Positions 31,536 through 41,546 of a DNA stretch of 64,000 nt are shown here, in pieces. The translations under genes were made by a program, and so were the position numbers. Position 1 is the first letter of the stretch; every line of letters starts with the position of its first letter. Under the pieces are notes generated by a model. It made no database searches and was not told the origin of the DNA. It saw nothing but the letters and a program-made list of their open reading frames with translations. The DNA comes from WHSW01 sp035296705 (GTDB lineage Bacteria; Actinomycetota; Thermoleophilia; Solirubrobacterales; 70-9), in NCBI GenBank assembly GCA_035296705.1, contig DATHAL010000053.1, forward strand, positions 5,331 to 69,330. Reading direction: 5' to 3'.

Positions 31536-31754
31536 CTATGGCTCGGAGCGGTCCTCCGCCTCCGCTGCGTCAGGGTCGGGGATCTCCGTGCCAGGGACGC
31601 TGCTGCGGCTGTCGCCGCGCATCCCGGCCGGATGGACCTCGGGCGGATGGACGAGATCCTCGTCGCGGCCGGGCCCCTCGAGCCCTGCCGGAAGTCGCGC
31701 CTGCGAGAGCTCGCGCTCCCGCCGCTCGCGCCGGCTCTCCTCGTCCTCGGTCAT
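31536..31754 (-). CDS. small highly charged hypothetical protein
   Basis: Protein of 72 residues, MTEDEESRRERREREL at the start, very rich in Glu, Arg, Asp and Pro and probably disordered. Third-position GC is high and ATG 31754 is the natural start, so I think it is real. It is divergent from the acidic protein gene at 31845. A 14-bp GC palindrome (31514-31527) lies just past its stop. No family recognised. Confidence 0.45.
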   Translation of the reverse strand: MTEDEESRRERRERELSQARLPAGLEGPGRDEDLVHPPEVHPAGMRGDSRSSVPGTEIPDPDAAEAEDRSEP

Positions 31755-31844
31755 CTGTGATCCGACGTTCCCGGCCGTCCGGTGGGTAAACCGGAGTTTC
31801 GCGCCCCCGGGCGCGGGAACGGGACGAGAGAGAAAGTAGGCACG

Positions 31845-32213
31845 ATGCGACCAGGGACCCGAGACGAGATCCTTACCGTCGAGGACGCGGTGGGCGCCGC
31901 GGCCGCGGCGTGCGATCCGGAACAGGACGAGGAGGGCGTCACCGCGCTCGTCGCCAGCTTCGAGGACGACGAGCGGCCGGCGACCGCGGTCGAGGACCTC
32001 GAGGGCGAGCTGCATAGCGCCGCGAAGGAGATCGACCCGGACGGACTGGACCCGGTTGTCGCTGCGACGGCCGCGACCGCTCACTGGCTGGCGACGAACC
32101 CCGGCGACGCGGGCGACCCGGAGCGGGCGATCCGGGAGGGCGCCCGGCTCTTCTTCGGGGATGACGTACCGCCCGGCGTCTCCGATTGGCTCGACACCCG
32201 CGGAATCGCATGA
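31845..32213 (+). CDS. acidic hypothetical protein coupled to the sigma factor gene
   Basis: Protein of 122 residues beginning MRPGTRDEILTVEDAVGAAA, strongly acidic and Ala-rich, with no Cys or membrane segment. The end (FFGDDVPPGVSDWLDTRG) looks folded. Its stop overlaps the sigma factor start as ATGA, implying joint translation and perhaps a modulating role on that sigma factor. The start was placed at ATG 31845, after AAGTAGG; an in-frame ATG at 31782 would add an unlikely leader. I do not recognise the family. Confidence 0.6.
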   Translation: MRPGTRDEILTVEDAVGAAAAACDPEQDEEGVTALVASFEDDERPATAVEDLEGELHSAAKEIDPDGLDPVVAATAATAHWLATNPGDAGDPERAIREGARLFFGDDVPPGVSDWLDTRGIA

Positions 32214-33259
32214 CCATGACCCTTGACGCAGCGCAGATCGACCGGCTCGTCGCGATGGCGGACGACGAGGAGTGCATCGAGCTCTCCGAGGTCGAGGCGC
32301 TGATCGACGGCGACGGCCTCGGCGACGAGGACGTCCACGAGCTCCACGACCGGCTGCGCGAGCGCGGCGTTCGCCTGCGCGACGACTGCGGCCGCGACGC
32401 CCCACCCACCGCCTACCGCAACGAGGAGCTCGCCGAGACGACCACCGACGCGATGCAGCTCTTCCTCCGCGAGGTCCGCCGCCATCCACTGCTCACCAAG
32501 GACGAGGAGATCGAGCTCGCGCAGCGGATCGGGCGCGGCGACCTCGAGGCCAAGGAGCGGATGATCAACTCGAACCTGCGGCTCGTGGTCGCGAACGCAA
32601 AGCGTTACCAGGGTCTGGGGCTGCCCCTCCTCGACCTGATCCAGGAGGGCATCCTCGGGCTGATCCGCGCGGCCGAGAAGTTCGACTGGCAGAAGGGGTT
32701 CAAGTTCTCGACCTACGCGACCTTCTGGATCCGCCAGGCGCTCCAGCGGGCGCTCGACAACAACGCGCGCACGATCCGGCTGCCGACCAACGTCGCCCAG
32801 CTCGAACGCAAGATCTCGCGCGCGCAGCGCGACCTCGAGGCGAAGCTCGGGCGCCCGCCGACCGACGAGGACGTGGCGGCCGCTGCCGAGATCTCGGTGG
32901 AGGAACTCGAGCGAATGCGCGAGGCGCCGCGCGCCGTGACCAGCCTCGACCGGCCAGTCGGCGAGGAGCAGGACACGACGCTCGGGGAGTTGCTGCCGCG
33001 CGAAGACGCCGCTGTGGAGGAGGAGGTCGACGTCACGCTGCGCGAGAGCGCCGTCCGCCGGATCCTCGACCGCTTGCCGGAGCGCGAGAACATCGTGATC
33101 CGGATGCGGTACGGGATCAACGGCGACGAGCCGACCTCGACCGAGGCGATCGCACGCAAGCTCGAGATCTCGCCACGGCGCGTGCGCCAGCTCGAGGCGC
33201 AGGCGCTCGAGCACCTGGCGGCCGAGCGCGAGATGGAGGGACTGGCGCCCGCGGCCTGA
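32210..33259 (+). CDS. RpoD-type sigma-70 RNA polymerase sigma factor
   Basis: Group 1 or 2 sigma factor of 349 residues. Region 1.2 is DAMQLFLREVRRHPLLT, region 2 LRLVVANAKRYQGLGLPLLDLIQEG with FSTYATFWIRQAL, and region 3 TIRLPTNVAQLERKI. Region 4 has ILDRLPERENIVIRMRYGI and ISPRRVRQLEAQALEHL. The N-terminal about 75 residues are acidic and unusual. It lacks the long N-terminal extension of principal actinobacterial SigA proteins, so it may be a secondary, SigB/HrdB-like factor, or the main factor of this lineage. Coupled to the acidic protein gene upstream. Confidence 0.93.
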   Translation: MTMTLDAAQIDRLVAMADDEECIELSEVEALIDGDGLGDEDVHELHDRLRERGVRLRDDCGRDAPPTAYRNEELAETTTDAMQLFLREVRRHPLLTKDEEIELAQRIGRGDLEAKERMINSNLRLVVANAKRYQGLGLPLLDLIQEGILGLIRAAEKFDWQKGFKFSTYATFWIRQALQRALDNNARTIRLPTNVAQLERKISRAQRDLEAKLGRPPTDEDVAAAAEISVEELERMREAPRAVTSLDRPVGEEQDTTLGELLPREDAAVEEEVDVTLRESAVRRILDRLPERENIVIRMRYGINGDEPTSTEAIARKLEISPRRVRQLEAQALEHLAAEREMEGLAPAA

Positions 33260-33266
33260 CGGCCGC

Positions 33267-34258
33267 TTGAATGGCGCCATCGCGCAACTCTTCCTCCCCC
33301 GCCCCCGCGACGCCACGGTCGCCGGTGCGCTCACCTGGACGCTGGTCGTCGCGTGGACGGCGTGGGCGCTGGTCCGCGTGCTCGGGCTCGAGACCGGTTG
33401 GCCGCTCGCGGCAATGCTCGCGTTCACGCCGTACGTCGCGCTCACCGCACTGATACCCCTCGGCGTGGCGCTCGCGCTGCGGCGCTGGGCGGCCGCGGCG
33501 ATCGCGGCGCTGGTTCTGGTGGTGCTCGCCACGCTCGTGCTCCCGCGCGCCTTCGGCGGACCGACCGAGGCCAAGGGCGCAGCGGGCCCGACGTTGCGGG
33601 CGCTGGCGGCGAACATGCGGCTCGGCCACGGCGAGCCCGAGGCACTGGTCGAGCTCGTGCGCGAGCTCGACGTCGACGTGCTCTGCGTCGAGGAGCTGAC
33701 GCCGAAGCTCGGGCGCGCGCTCGACGCCGCCGGGCTGCGCGAGCTGATGCCCGATCGTGAGCTCCGCACCGGGGCGTCGGCACTCGGCGGCGGGCTCTAC
33801 ACGAGGCGCGGTCTGCTCGGCCGGATCCACGTGAGGAGCCTCGGCGAGGGGTTCCGCTGATCTCCGGCGAGCTCCGGATCCCGGGCGCCGCGCCGGTCGA
33901 GGCGCTTTCGGTCCACACGGCGCCGCCGGTGCATGGCGTCAGCTGGGAATCCGACATCGAGGCGCTGCCGGGCGCCGTCGAGGCGCCCCTTCGGGTCCTG
34001 CTCGGCGACTTCAACGCGACGCTCGACCAGGAGGCATTCCGCGACCTCCTCGACCGCGGCTACGCCGACGTCGGCTCCACGCTCGGCGACGGCCTCACCC
34101 CCACGTGGCCGACGAACCGCATCTTCCCGCCGCTCGTCACGATCGACCACGTCCTCGCCGACGAGCGAATCGGCATCGACGACTACTCCGTCCACGACAT
34201 CCCAGGCTCCGACCACCGCGCCGTCTTCGCCGAGCTCACCCTGCCAGCGGAGCCCTGA
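33267..34258 (+). pseudogene. frameshifted membrane-anchored endonuclease/exonuclease/phosphatase (EEP) family protein
   Basis: Together, two frames encode one EEP-fold hydrolase. The first (TTG 33267 to stop 33860) has three membrane helices (TWTLVVAWTAWALVRVLG and others), then the start of the catalytic domain (LAANMRLGHGE, CVEELTP). The second frame continues as LISGELRIPGAAPVEALSVH and ends with VLLGDFNATLD, TIDHVLAD and PGSDHRAVF, all standard active-site motifs. Restoring one base near 33855-33860 (for example CGCTG to CGCCTG) joins them as GFRLISGELRIPG. All catalytic residues remain, so this is a recent mutation or a sequencing error. Substrate unknown. Confidence 0.75.
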
Positions 34259-34277
34259 GGGGGCGAATCCGGATCGA

Positions 34278-34317
34278 TTGCACCCTCCTGCCGGTGATGG
34301 CCGGCAATTCGGTGCAA
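34278..34317. promoter_or_regulatory. 40-bp imperfect palindrome centred on the AbiEi/DUF559-like start codon
   Basis: Arms TTGCACC (34278-34284) and GGTGCAA (34311-34317), and inner arms TGCCGG (34289-34294) and CCGGCA (34301-34306), share the same centre, which falls in the ATG at 34297. It could be an operator for an autoregulating AbiEi-like protein, a hairpin hiding the start codon in mRNA, or the terminator of the upstream gene. Confidence 0.55.
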
Positions 34318-35209
34318 CCGATCGGCAGCGGCGACCTTTGGGCGATCGCTCGACGCCAGCACGGGGCCGTGGCCCGGCAGCAGCTACTCAACTGCGGCTA
34401 CACGCGCCATGCGATCGATCACAGGATCGATCGCGGCCGCCTCCATCCGATCTTCCCGCAGGTGTTCGCGGTCGGTCGGCCGACCCTGACTCGACGAGGC
34501 CGGTGGATGGCGGCGGTCCTGAGCTGCGGTGACGGATCGGCGCTCAGCCATCACGACGCGGCCGCCCTGCTGGGGATCCGTGAGTCGCGGCTCGGGCCGA
34601 TCCACGTCTCAATCCCGCTGCCAAGGCGGCTCGGTGAACGCGCAGGCATCGTCATTCATCGCCGCCGCAGGCTGGGCGAGTGGATCGATGAGCACGACGG
34701 CATTCCGGTGACGGCGCCCCTGCTGACGCTCATTGACATCGCCGTCGACCTCAGCCGTCGTGAGCTCGAGGCGGCCATCAATGAAGCGGACGCGCTCGAT
34801 CGCGTGCACGTGGATGAATTGCGCAGGGCTCTGGATCGCGCGGACGCCCGCCCTGGCGTCGCGGCGCTCCGGCAGCTGATCGACCGGCGCACGTTTTCGC
34901 CTGACGGACTCAGAGCTCGAGCGCCGATTCCTCCCTATCGCGCGAGAGGCAGGCCTACCGCCGCCGGAGACCCAGGTCCACGTGAACGGCTGGCGGGTCG
35001 ACTTCTTCTGGCCAGGGCTTGGCCTCGTCGTTGAGACGGACAGCCTCCGCTATCACCGGACGCCGGCGCAGCAGGACCGAGACCGACGCCGAGATCAGGC
35101 CCACCGCGCCGCTGGACTCACGCCGTTGCGGTTTACCCATGCACAGATCCGCTTCGAGCGCGGCTACGTCCGCGCCGTCCTCGAAAGGATCGCGGCGGTC
35201 AGTCGGTGA
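34297..35209 (+). pseudogene. frameshifted AbiEi-antitoxin-like / DUF559 endonuclease-like protein
   Basis: Frame 1 from ATG 34297 encodes an N-terminal winged-helix antitoxin-like domain (LWAIARRQHGAVARQQLLN, CGYTRHAIDHRIDRGRL) and a middle domain (PLLTLIDIAVDLSRREL). At about 34893-34896, a TTTT run, the sense shifts to another frame: LTDSELERRFLPIAREAGL, VDFFWPGLGLVVETDSLRYH, QDRDRRRDQAHRAAGL, a DUF559/Vsr-like nuclease domain. Removing one T restores a single protein of about 300 residues. The regulator-like plus nuclease-like layout is common in actinobacteria and of uncertain function. It ends with an 11-base overlap with the convergent lipoprotein gene. Confidence 0.72.
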
Positions 35210-36146
35210 GGCGGGTGAGCCAGAGGGCGTTGAGTGCGGGCGGCGCCTCGCCGGCGGGGATGCCGCGAACGCTGCGCTCCACGGCGAGCGCGCCGGGGCC
35301 GGGTTCGGGCACGACGCTGAGCAGCGGATCGCTACCGACCTCCCGAAGCTCGGCCGGGCCGAGCGCGGCCGCGACCTGCACCGAGCCTTCGCGCAGGCTC
35401 GCGAACCGCTCGCGAGGGCTCGCGATCGCCAGGAGCTCGAGTTGGTCGATCGCCGGGCCGAGGCCGTGGGACGATCCCCACCACGCGGTGTTGCGCGCGA
35501 GCAGCATCCGATCGGCGCTTCGCTCGCGAAGCTCGAACGGCCCTGTGCCGCTTGCCTCGGCCTCACTCGGCGCGAGCTCGCCGCCGGCATCGGCGATCGC
35601 GCGGGGGGAGACGAGCCCGAGCTGCGGCGCGGCGAGCGCCTGGTCGAAGGCCGGGTCGGGAGCGGGAAGGGTGAACCGCACGAGCTCGTCGTCGGGGCTG
35701 TCGACGGCGGCGCTTCCGAGCAGTGCCTGGCCGCCGGGCGTCGCGAGCCAGCGCTTGGCGTTTGCGATCACCGCGGCGGTGTCGAGGGGAGTCCCGTCCT
35801 GGAACCGGACCCCCGGCCGCAGCCGGACCCGCCAGACGGTGTCGCCGGCCGAGGGGTCAACGGACAGCGCCGGGCCGCCGAAGCGCCGCGCGTCGCCGTA
35901 GGGCGCGCCGAGCTCCTCCACCAAGGGCTCGTAGATCTGCCGCGCCGCAAGCCGGTCGGCGTCCGAGCTCGCGTAGAGCGGATCGATCGTCCGCGGCCGC
36001 TCGGCAAGTGCCCACGACACCAGCGCCGAGCCGGGCGCCTGACCCCCCGCCACCTGAACCGAATCCGCATCGTCGCCGCCGCAGCCCGGGAGCACCGATG
36101 CCGCCGCAAGCGCGGCGCCGGCAACCAGGAGCGAGCGACGGATCAG
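35199..36146 (-). CDS. family 5 extracellular solute-binding lipoprotein, short
   Basis: Lipoprotein of about 315 residues. The leader IRRSLLVAGAALAAASVLPGC ends in a lipobox (LPGC), followed by a type 5 (oligopeptide/dipeptide) binding fold: PRTIDPLYASSDADRL, VWRVRLRPGVRFQDGTPL, TGPFELRER. Usual family length is about 500, and the second lobe is much reduced. No ATG, GTG or TTG precedes the signal peptide in frame; the best start is CTG at 36146, which overlaps the secG stop as CTGA. It follows secG, with no transporter subunits nearby, so it may not serve import. Confidence 0.75.
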   Translation of the reverse strand: MIRRSLLVAGAALAAASVLPGCGGDDADSVQVAGGQAPGSALVSWALAERPRTIDPLYASSDADRLAARQIYEPLVEELGAPYGDARRFGGPALSVDPSAGDTVWRVRLRPGVRFQDGTPLDTAAVIANAKRWLATPGGQALLGSAAVDSPDDELVRFTLPAPDPAFDQALAAPQLGLVSPRAIADAGGELAPSEAEASGTGPFELRERSADRMLLARNTAWWGSSHGLGPAIDQLELLAIASPRERFASLREGSVQVAAALGPAELREVGSDPLLSVVPEPGPGALAVERSVRGIPAGEAPPALNALWLTRLTD

Positions 36147-36367
36147 AGCTTCAGCAGGACGAGGGTGTTGAAGACGAAGAGGATCGCGAAGAAGATCGTC
36201 CAGCGGTCGAGGTTGCGCTCGACCAGCGAGCCGCCGCCGAACGAGCCGCCGCCCTGGCCGACCCCGAACGCGCCCGAGAGCCCCGTGTCCTTGCCCGAGT
36301 GCAGGAGCACCAGGAAGATCAGGATCACGGAGATGAGCACCTGGACGACGTTGAGAACGCTTTCCAT
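36143..36367 (-). CDS. secG: protein translocase subunit SecG
   Basis: SecG of 74 residues with two membrane helices (VVQVLISVILIFLVLLHSGK, IFFAILFVFNTLVLL) and the conserved glycine-rich loop GLSGAFGVGQGGGSFGGG between them. It is the small auxiliary part of the SecYEG channel. Normal length; ATG 36367 start. It stands in a run of minus-strand genes with ccmF and a CcmI-like gene upstream and the lipoprotein gene overlapping its stop. Confidence 0.95.
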   Translation of the reverse strand: MESVLNVVQVLISVILIFLVLLHSGKDTGLSGAFGVGQGGGSFGGGSLVERNLDRWTIFFAILFVFNTLVLLKL

Positions 36368-36388
36368 GGCGCGCCAGTGTAGACGGAC

Positions 36389-36676
36389 CTAAGCCTGGTG
36401 CGCGCGCCTCGCGGCGTCGAGGCGCTTCAGGACCTCGATCGCCTGCCGGCGCAGGTCGCCGTCCACGCTTTGCCAGTCCGCGTCGGAGAGCTTGCCCTGC
36501 TGGTGGTCGAGCTCGGCGTCGCGGATCTGGCGGTAGAGCGCCTCCTTGCGCGCCTCGAGGTCGGCGATTGCCGCGTCCTCCTCGCCCTCGGCGACCTCGC
36601 GTGGCGGGCGCCGCAGCGGCGCGATCACGAACGCCGCGAGCACGACGAGGAGAACGATGGCGAGAGCAACCTCCAG
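36389..36676 (-). CDS. CcmI/CycH N-terminus-like small membrane protein
   Basis: Protein of about 95 residues: one N-terminal helix (EVALAIVLLVVLAAFVIAPL) followed by a helical hydrophilic part (DLEARKEALYRQIRDAEL, QGKLSDADWQSVDGDLRR) like the cytoplasmic part of cytochrome c biogenesis proteins next to CcmH. The first ATG/GTG (36643) would cut the helix; CTG at 36676 includes it and lies 13 bases after the ccmF stop, so a CTG start is suggested. The TPR portion of true CcmI is missing. Operon with ccmF. Confidence 0.6.
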   Translation of the reverse strand: MEVALAIVLLVVLAAFVIAPLRRPPREVAEGEEDAAIADLEARKEALYRQIRDAELDHQQGKLSDADWQSVDGDLRRQAIEVLKRLDAARRAHQA

Positions 36677-36688
36677 CGTCCGGCCTAC

Positions 36689-38899
<2,211 letters not shown>

Positions 38900-39013
38900 C
38901 AGCCGGCCTCTGCACGTGAGAACACGCGCGGATTATCGCAACGGCGAGTCCGCGGTTAGGCTTGCCGCGCTGGCCACCGAGGCAGTGCGTCTCACCACCC
39001 AGAGGGGAAGCAG

Positions 39014-39475
39014 ATGAAGGGATACCCGCGTTCCGCGGCCGCGGCCGTTGCCCTGATCGCCGCCGGCGCGCTCGCGGCGGGCTGCGGCAACGGTGAGCAG
39101 AACGACTACGTCGACCAGGTGAACGAGATCCAGACGCAGCTCGTCAACGACCTCACCGAGGCCGGCGGGGGCCCCGTGACCAGCAACCCGAAGGAGGCGG
39201 CCCACGCCGCGGACGAGATCGCGAACGTATTCAACTCGACGGCCGACGAGCTCGAGGCGGTGGAGCCTCCGGAGGAGGTCGCCGACCTCCACAGCCAGCT
39301 CGTCAGCTCCCTGCGCGGGATCGGCAGGGACGTGACCGCCGCGAGCGATGCGTTCACGAGCGGCAACCCGCAACAGGCTCAGCAGGCAGCGGTCGCTCTG
39401 ACGCAGGCCGCGACGCAGGCGCAGACCCAGCTCAACGGCATCGTCGACCAGATCAACACCGAGCTTCAGAACTGA
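39014..39475 (+). CDS. hypothetical lipoprotein
   Basis: Lipoprotein of 153 residues with a signal peptide ending in lipobox LAAGC and a helical, Gln/Ala-rich body (YVDQVNEIQTQLVNDLTEAG, LTQAATQAQTQLNGIVDQ) forming probable coiled coils. ATG 39014 has AGAGGGGAAG upstream. It is divergent from ccmF and convergent with ccmE. No family name recognised. Confidence 0.75.
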   Translation: MKGYPRSAAAAVALIAAGALAAGCGNGEQNDYVDQVNEIQTQLVNDLTEAGGGPVTSNPKEAAHAADEIANVFNSTADELEAVEPPEEVADLHSQLVSSLRGIGRDVTAASDAFTSGNPQQAQQAAVALTQAATQAQTQLNGIVDQINTELQN

Positions 39476-39482
39476 GCCGAAG

Positions 39483-39500
39483 GCCGCCGCGGACGGCGGC
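39483..39500. terminator. bidirectional hairpin between lipoprotein and ccmE genes
   Basis: A 7-bp perfect stem (GCCGCCG/CGGCGGC) with a 4-base loop occupies the gap between the two convergent stops and touches the ccmE stop codon. No T-run. Likely a shared transcription barrier. Confidence 0.5.
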
Positions 39501-39922
39501 TACTGGATCTGGATGTGCTCGGGGTCGGCCTCGGCCTCGTCCGCGAACTTCGACGGGCACTTGGTGATCAGGCTGTCGCGCTCGCCGACGAACGTCCCGT
39601 CCTTGACCGTGCCGGTGACGATCACCTCGCGGCCCTCGCGGAAGGGGTCCGGGATCGTCCCGCTGTAGACGACCGGGATCTTCGCCGAGGGGTCGTCGCG
39701 GTCGGCGACCTCGAACCGCAGCCGATCGCCGTGATGGGAGACCGAGCCCGGGGCCACGTCGCCGGTGAGCTCGTAGTTGCCGCCGTTCACCCCGACGAGG
39801 TCGGAGGGCTCGCGCGCCTCGCTGGAGGCGCTGAACGAGGTGTAGACCAGCCCCGCGGCGAGCAGCACGGCTGCTGACAGCGCCACGACGAGCCGGATCT
39901 TGCGCTTGCGATCCGGATCCAT
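39500..39922 (-). CDS. ccmE: cytochrome c maturation heme chaperone CcmE, cysteine-type
   Basis: Membrane-anchored heme chaperone of 140 residues. It has an N-terminal helix (IRLVVALSAAVLLAAGLVYTS) and an OB-fold beta barrel (YELTGDVAPGSV, PVVYSGTIPDPFREGREV, VTGTVKDGTFVGE). Where canonical CcmE has His-x3-Tyr as covalent heme site and axial ligand, this one has C122-PSK-F126 (TKCPSKFAD). The cysteine type is known in some archaea and deltaproteobacteria, usually with Tyr; Phe here removes the usual axial ligand. Convergent with the lipoprotein gene. Confidence 0.88.
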   Translation of the reverse strand: MDPDRKRKIRLVVALSAAVLLAAGLVYTSFSASSEAREPSDLVGVNGGNYELTGDVAPGSVSHHGDRLRFEVADRDDPSAKIPVVYSGTIPDPFREGREVIVTGTVKDGTFVGERDSLITKCPSKFADEAEADPEHIQIQ

Positions 39923-39972
39923 CGAAGGAGCGATTATCGCAAGCCGCGAGCTCCCGCTTACACTGACCCGCC

Positions 39973-40683
39973 GTGCCCGAAGACCCAGTCCTCCTGATCA
40001 CCGGGGCATCGAGCGGCATCGGCGCCGCCACGGCGCGAGCGGCCGCCGAGGCCGGCTACCGGCTCGTGCTCGCGGCGCGCAGCGAGGACGCCCTCCGCGA
40101 GCTGGCGGAGGAGCTCGGCGGGCCCGACCGGGCGGTCGCGGTGCGCTGCGACGTCACCGAGTGGGCCGACAACGAGCGGCTCGTGGCGGCGGCGCTCGGC
40201 GCCTTCGGGTCCTTCGACGCGGTGTTCGCGAATGCCGGCTTCGGGGCGACGCGCGGGTTCCTCGAGGAGTCGCCCGAGCACTGGCGGGAGATGGTCCTCA
40301 CCAACGTGCTCGGCACGGCGCAGACGATCCGCGCCACGCTGCCGCACCTGCTCGAGCACGGCCGCGGCCACTACCTGATCACGAGCTCGGTCGCGGGCCG
40401 CCGGGCGCTGCCCGGCTCGGTCTACTCGGCGACGAAGTGGGCGGTGACGGCGCTCGGCGAGGCGCTTCGCCAGGAGCTGCGCACGATGCACGACAACCAC
40501 TCGATCCGCGTGACCGTGATCGAGCCGGGCATGGTCGACACGCCGTTCTTCGAAAACCGTCCCGGCCCCGAGCGCGCGCTCCACGACTCCGACGTCGCCA
40601 ACGCCGTCATCTACGCCCTCTCCCAGCCCGAGCACGTCGACGTGAACGAGATCCTGCTGCGGCCGGCCTCCCAGTCGAGCTGA
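39973..40683 (+). CDS. SDR-family oxidoreductase
   Basis: Short-chain dehydrogenase of 236 residues. Cofactor motif ITGASSGIGAATARAAAEAG, NAG in FANAGFG, catalytic Ser in ITSSVAGRR and YSATKWAVTALG. The C-terminus (SQPEHVDVNEILLRPASQ) is typical of the YdfG-like/clavulanate dehydrogenase-like group, which uses NADP. GTG at 39973 is the start. It lies five bases before the FAH-family gene in the same direction. Confidence 0.9.
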   Translation: MPEDPVLLITGASSGIGAATARAAAEAGYRLVLAARSEDALRELAEELGGPDRAVAVRCDVTEWADNERLVAAALGAFGSFDAVFANAGFGATRGFLEESPEHWREMVLTNVLGTAQTIRATLPHLLEHGRGHYLITSSVAGRRALPGSVYSATKWAVTALGEALRQELRTMHDNHSIRVTVIEPGMVDTPFFENRPGPERALHDSDVANAVIYALSQPEHVDVNEILLRPASQSS

Positions 40684-40688
40684 CGCCG

Positions 40689-41540
40689 ATGCGGGTCGGC
40701 ACCTTCGCCCGCGCGGACGGCACGCGGCTGGTGGGAGCGGTCGGGGACTCGCAGGCGCGGGTCCTCCAGGCGCCGACCATGCTCGCCTGGCTGGCCGGCG
40801 AGGGCCGCGAGGGCACGGGCGAGACCGCTCCGCTGGCGGAGCTGCGGACGCTGGCGCCCGTGCCCGAGCCGCCAAGCGTGCGCGACTTCTACGCGTTCGA
40901 GGGCCACGTCGCCGCGGGCGCGCGGGTCCGGGGTCGCGAGATCGCTCCCTACTGGTACGAGGCGCCCGTCTTCTACTTCTCCAACCCGGCCGCGATCCTC
41001 GGCCCAGGGGAGCCGCTTCGCCGCCCGGAGGCGACGACGATGCTCGACTTCGAGCTCGAGCTCGCGGCTGTGATCGGCGCCACCGGCGGCGGCGAGCTCG
41101 GGATCGCGGGGTTCACGTTGATGAACGACTGGTCGGCGCGCGACGTCCAGGCGGGCGAGGTGACGGTCGGGCTCGGCCCGGCGAAGGCGAAGGACTTCGG
41201 CACCAGCCTCGGCCCGTGGCTCGTCACTCCCGACGAGCTGCCCTACGAGGACGGGCGCCTGCGCGTCCCGGCCCGGGTCCTCGTGAACGACCGCGAGATC
41301 GCGAGCGGTCACGGCGGCGAGAAGCATTTCACCTGGCCCGACATCGTCGCCCACGCGGCCCGCGACACCCGCCTGCGCCCCGGCGACGTGCTCGGCTCCG
41401 GCACGCTCACCGGCGGCTGCCTGCTGGAGCTCGGGCCGTTCGAGCCGGAGCCCGGGGCGGAGCCACGCTGGATCGAGCCCGGCGACGTGGTCGCGCTCGA
41501 GGCCGACGGGCTCGGGCGGCTCGAGACGCCGGTCGTCTAG
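40689..41540 (+). CDS. fumarylacetoacetate hydrolase-family protein
   Basis: FAH-fold hydrolase of 283 residues that likely cleaves fumarylacetoacetate to fumarate and acetoacetate, the last step of tyrosine degradation, given the neighbouring genes. The fold is seen in SVRDFYAFEGHV, metal ligands in LDFELELAAVIG and NDWSARDVQ, and KDFGTSLGPWLVTPDEL. It is the short FAHD-type, not the 420-residue eukaryotic fumarylacetoacetase. A start at ATG 40689 was taken; longer frames overlap the SDR gene. No maleylacetoacetate isomerase gene is visible. Confidence 0.85.
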   Translation: MRVGTFARADGTRLVGAVGDSQARVLQAPTMLAWLAGEGREGTGETAPLAELRTLAPVPEPPSVRDFYAFEGHVAAGARVRGREIAPYWYEAPVFYFSNPAAILGPGEPLRRPEATTMLDFELELAAVIGATGGGELGIAGFTLMNDWSARDVQAGEVTVGLGPAKAKDFGTSLGPWLVTPDELPYEDGRLRVPARVLVNDREIASGHGGEKHFTWPDIVAHAARDTRLRPGDVLGSGTLTGGCLLELGPFEPEPGAEPRWIEPGDVVALEADGLGRLETPVV

Positions 41541-41546
41541 CCACGC

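Noticed and set aside
32081..33769. Minus-strand open frame of 562 codons opposite the sigma factor
   Set aside because: No recognisable domain; the sigma-70 regions on the plus strand are clear.
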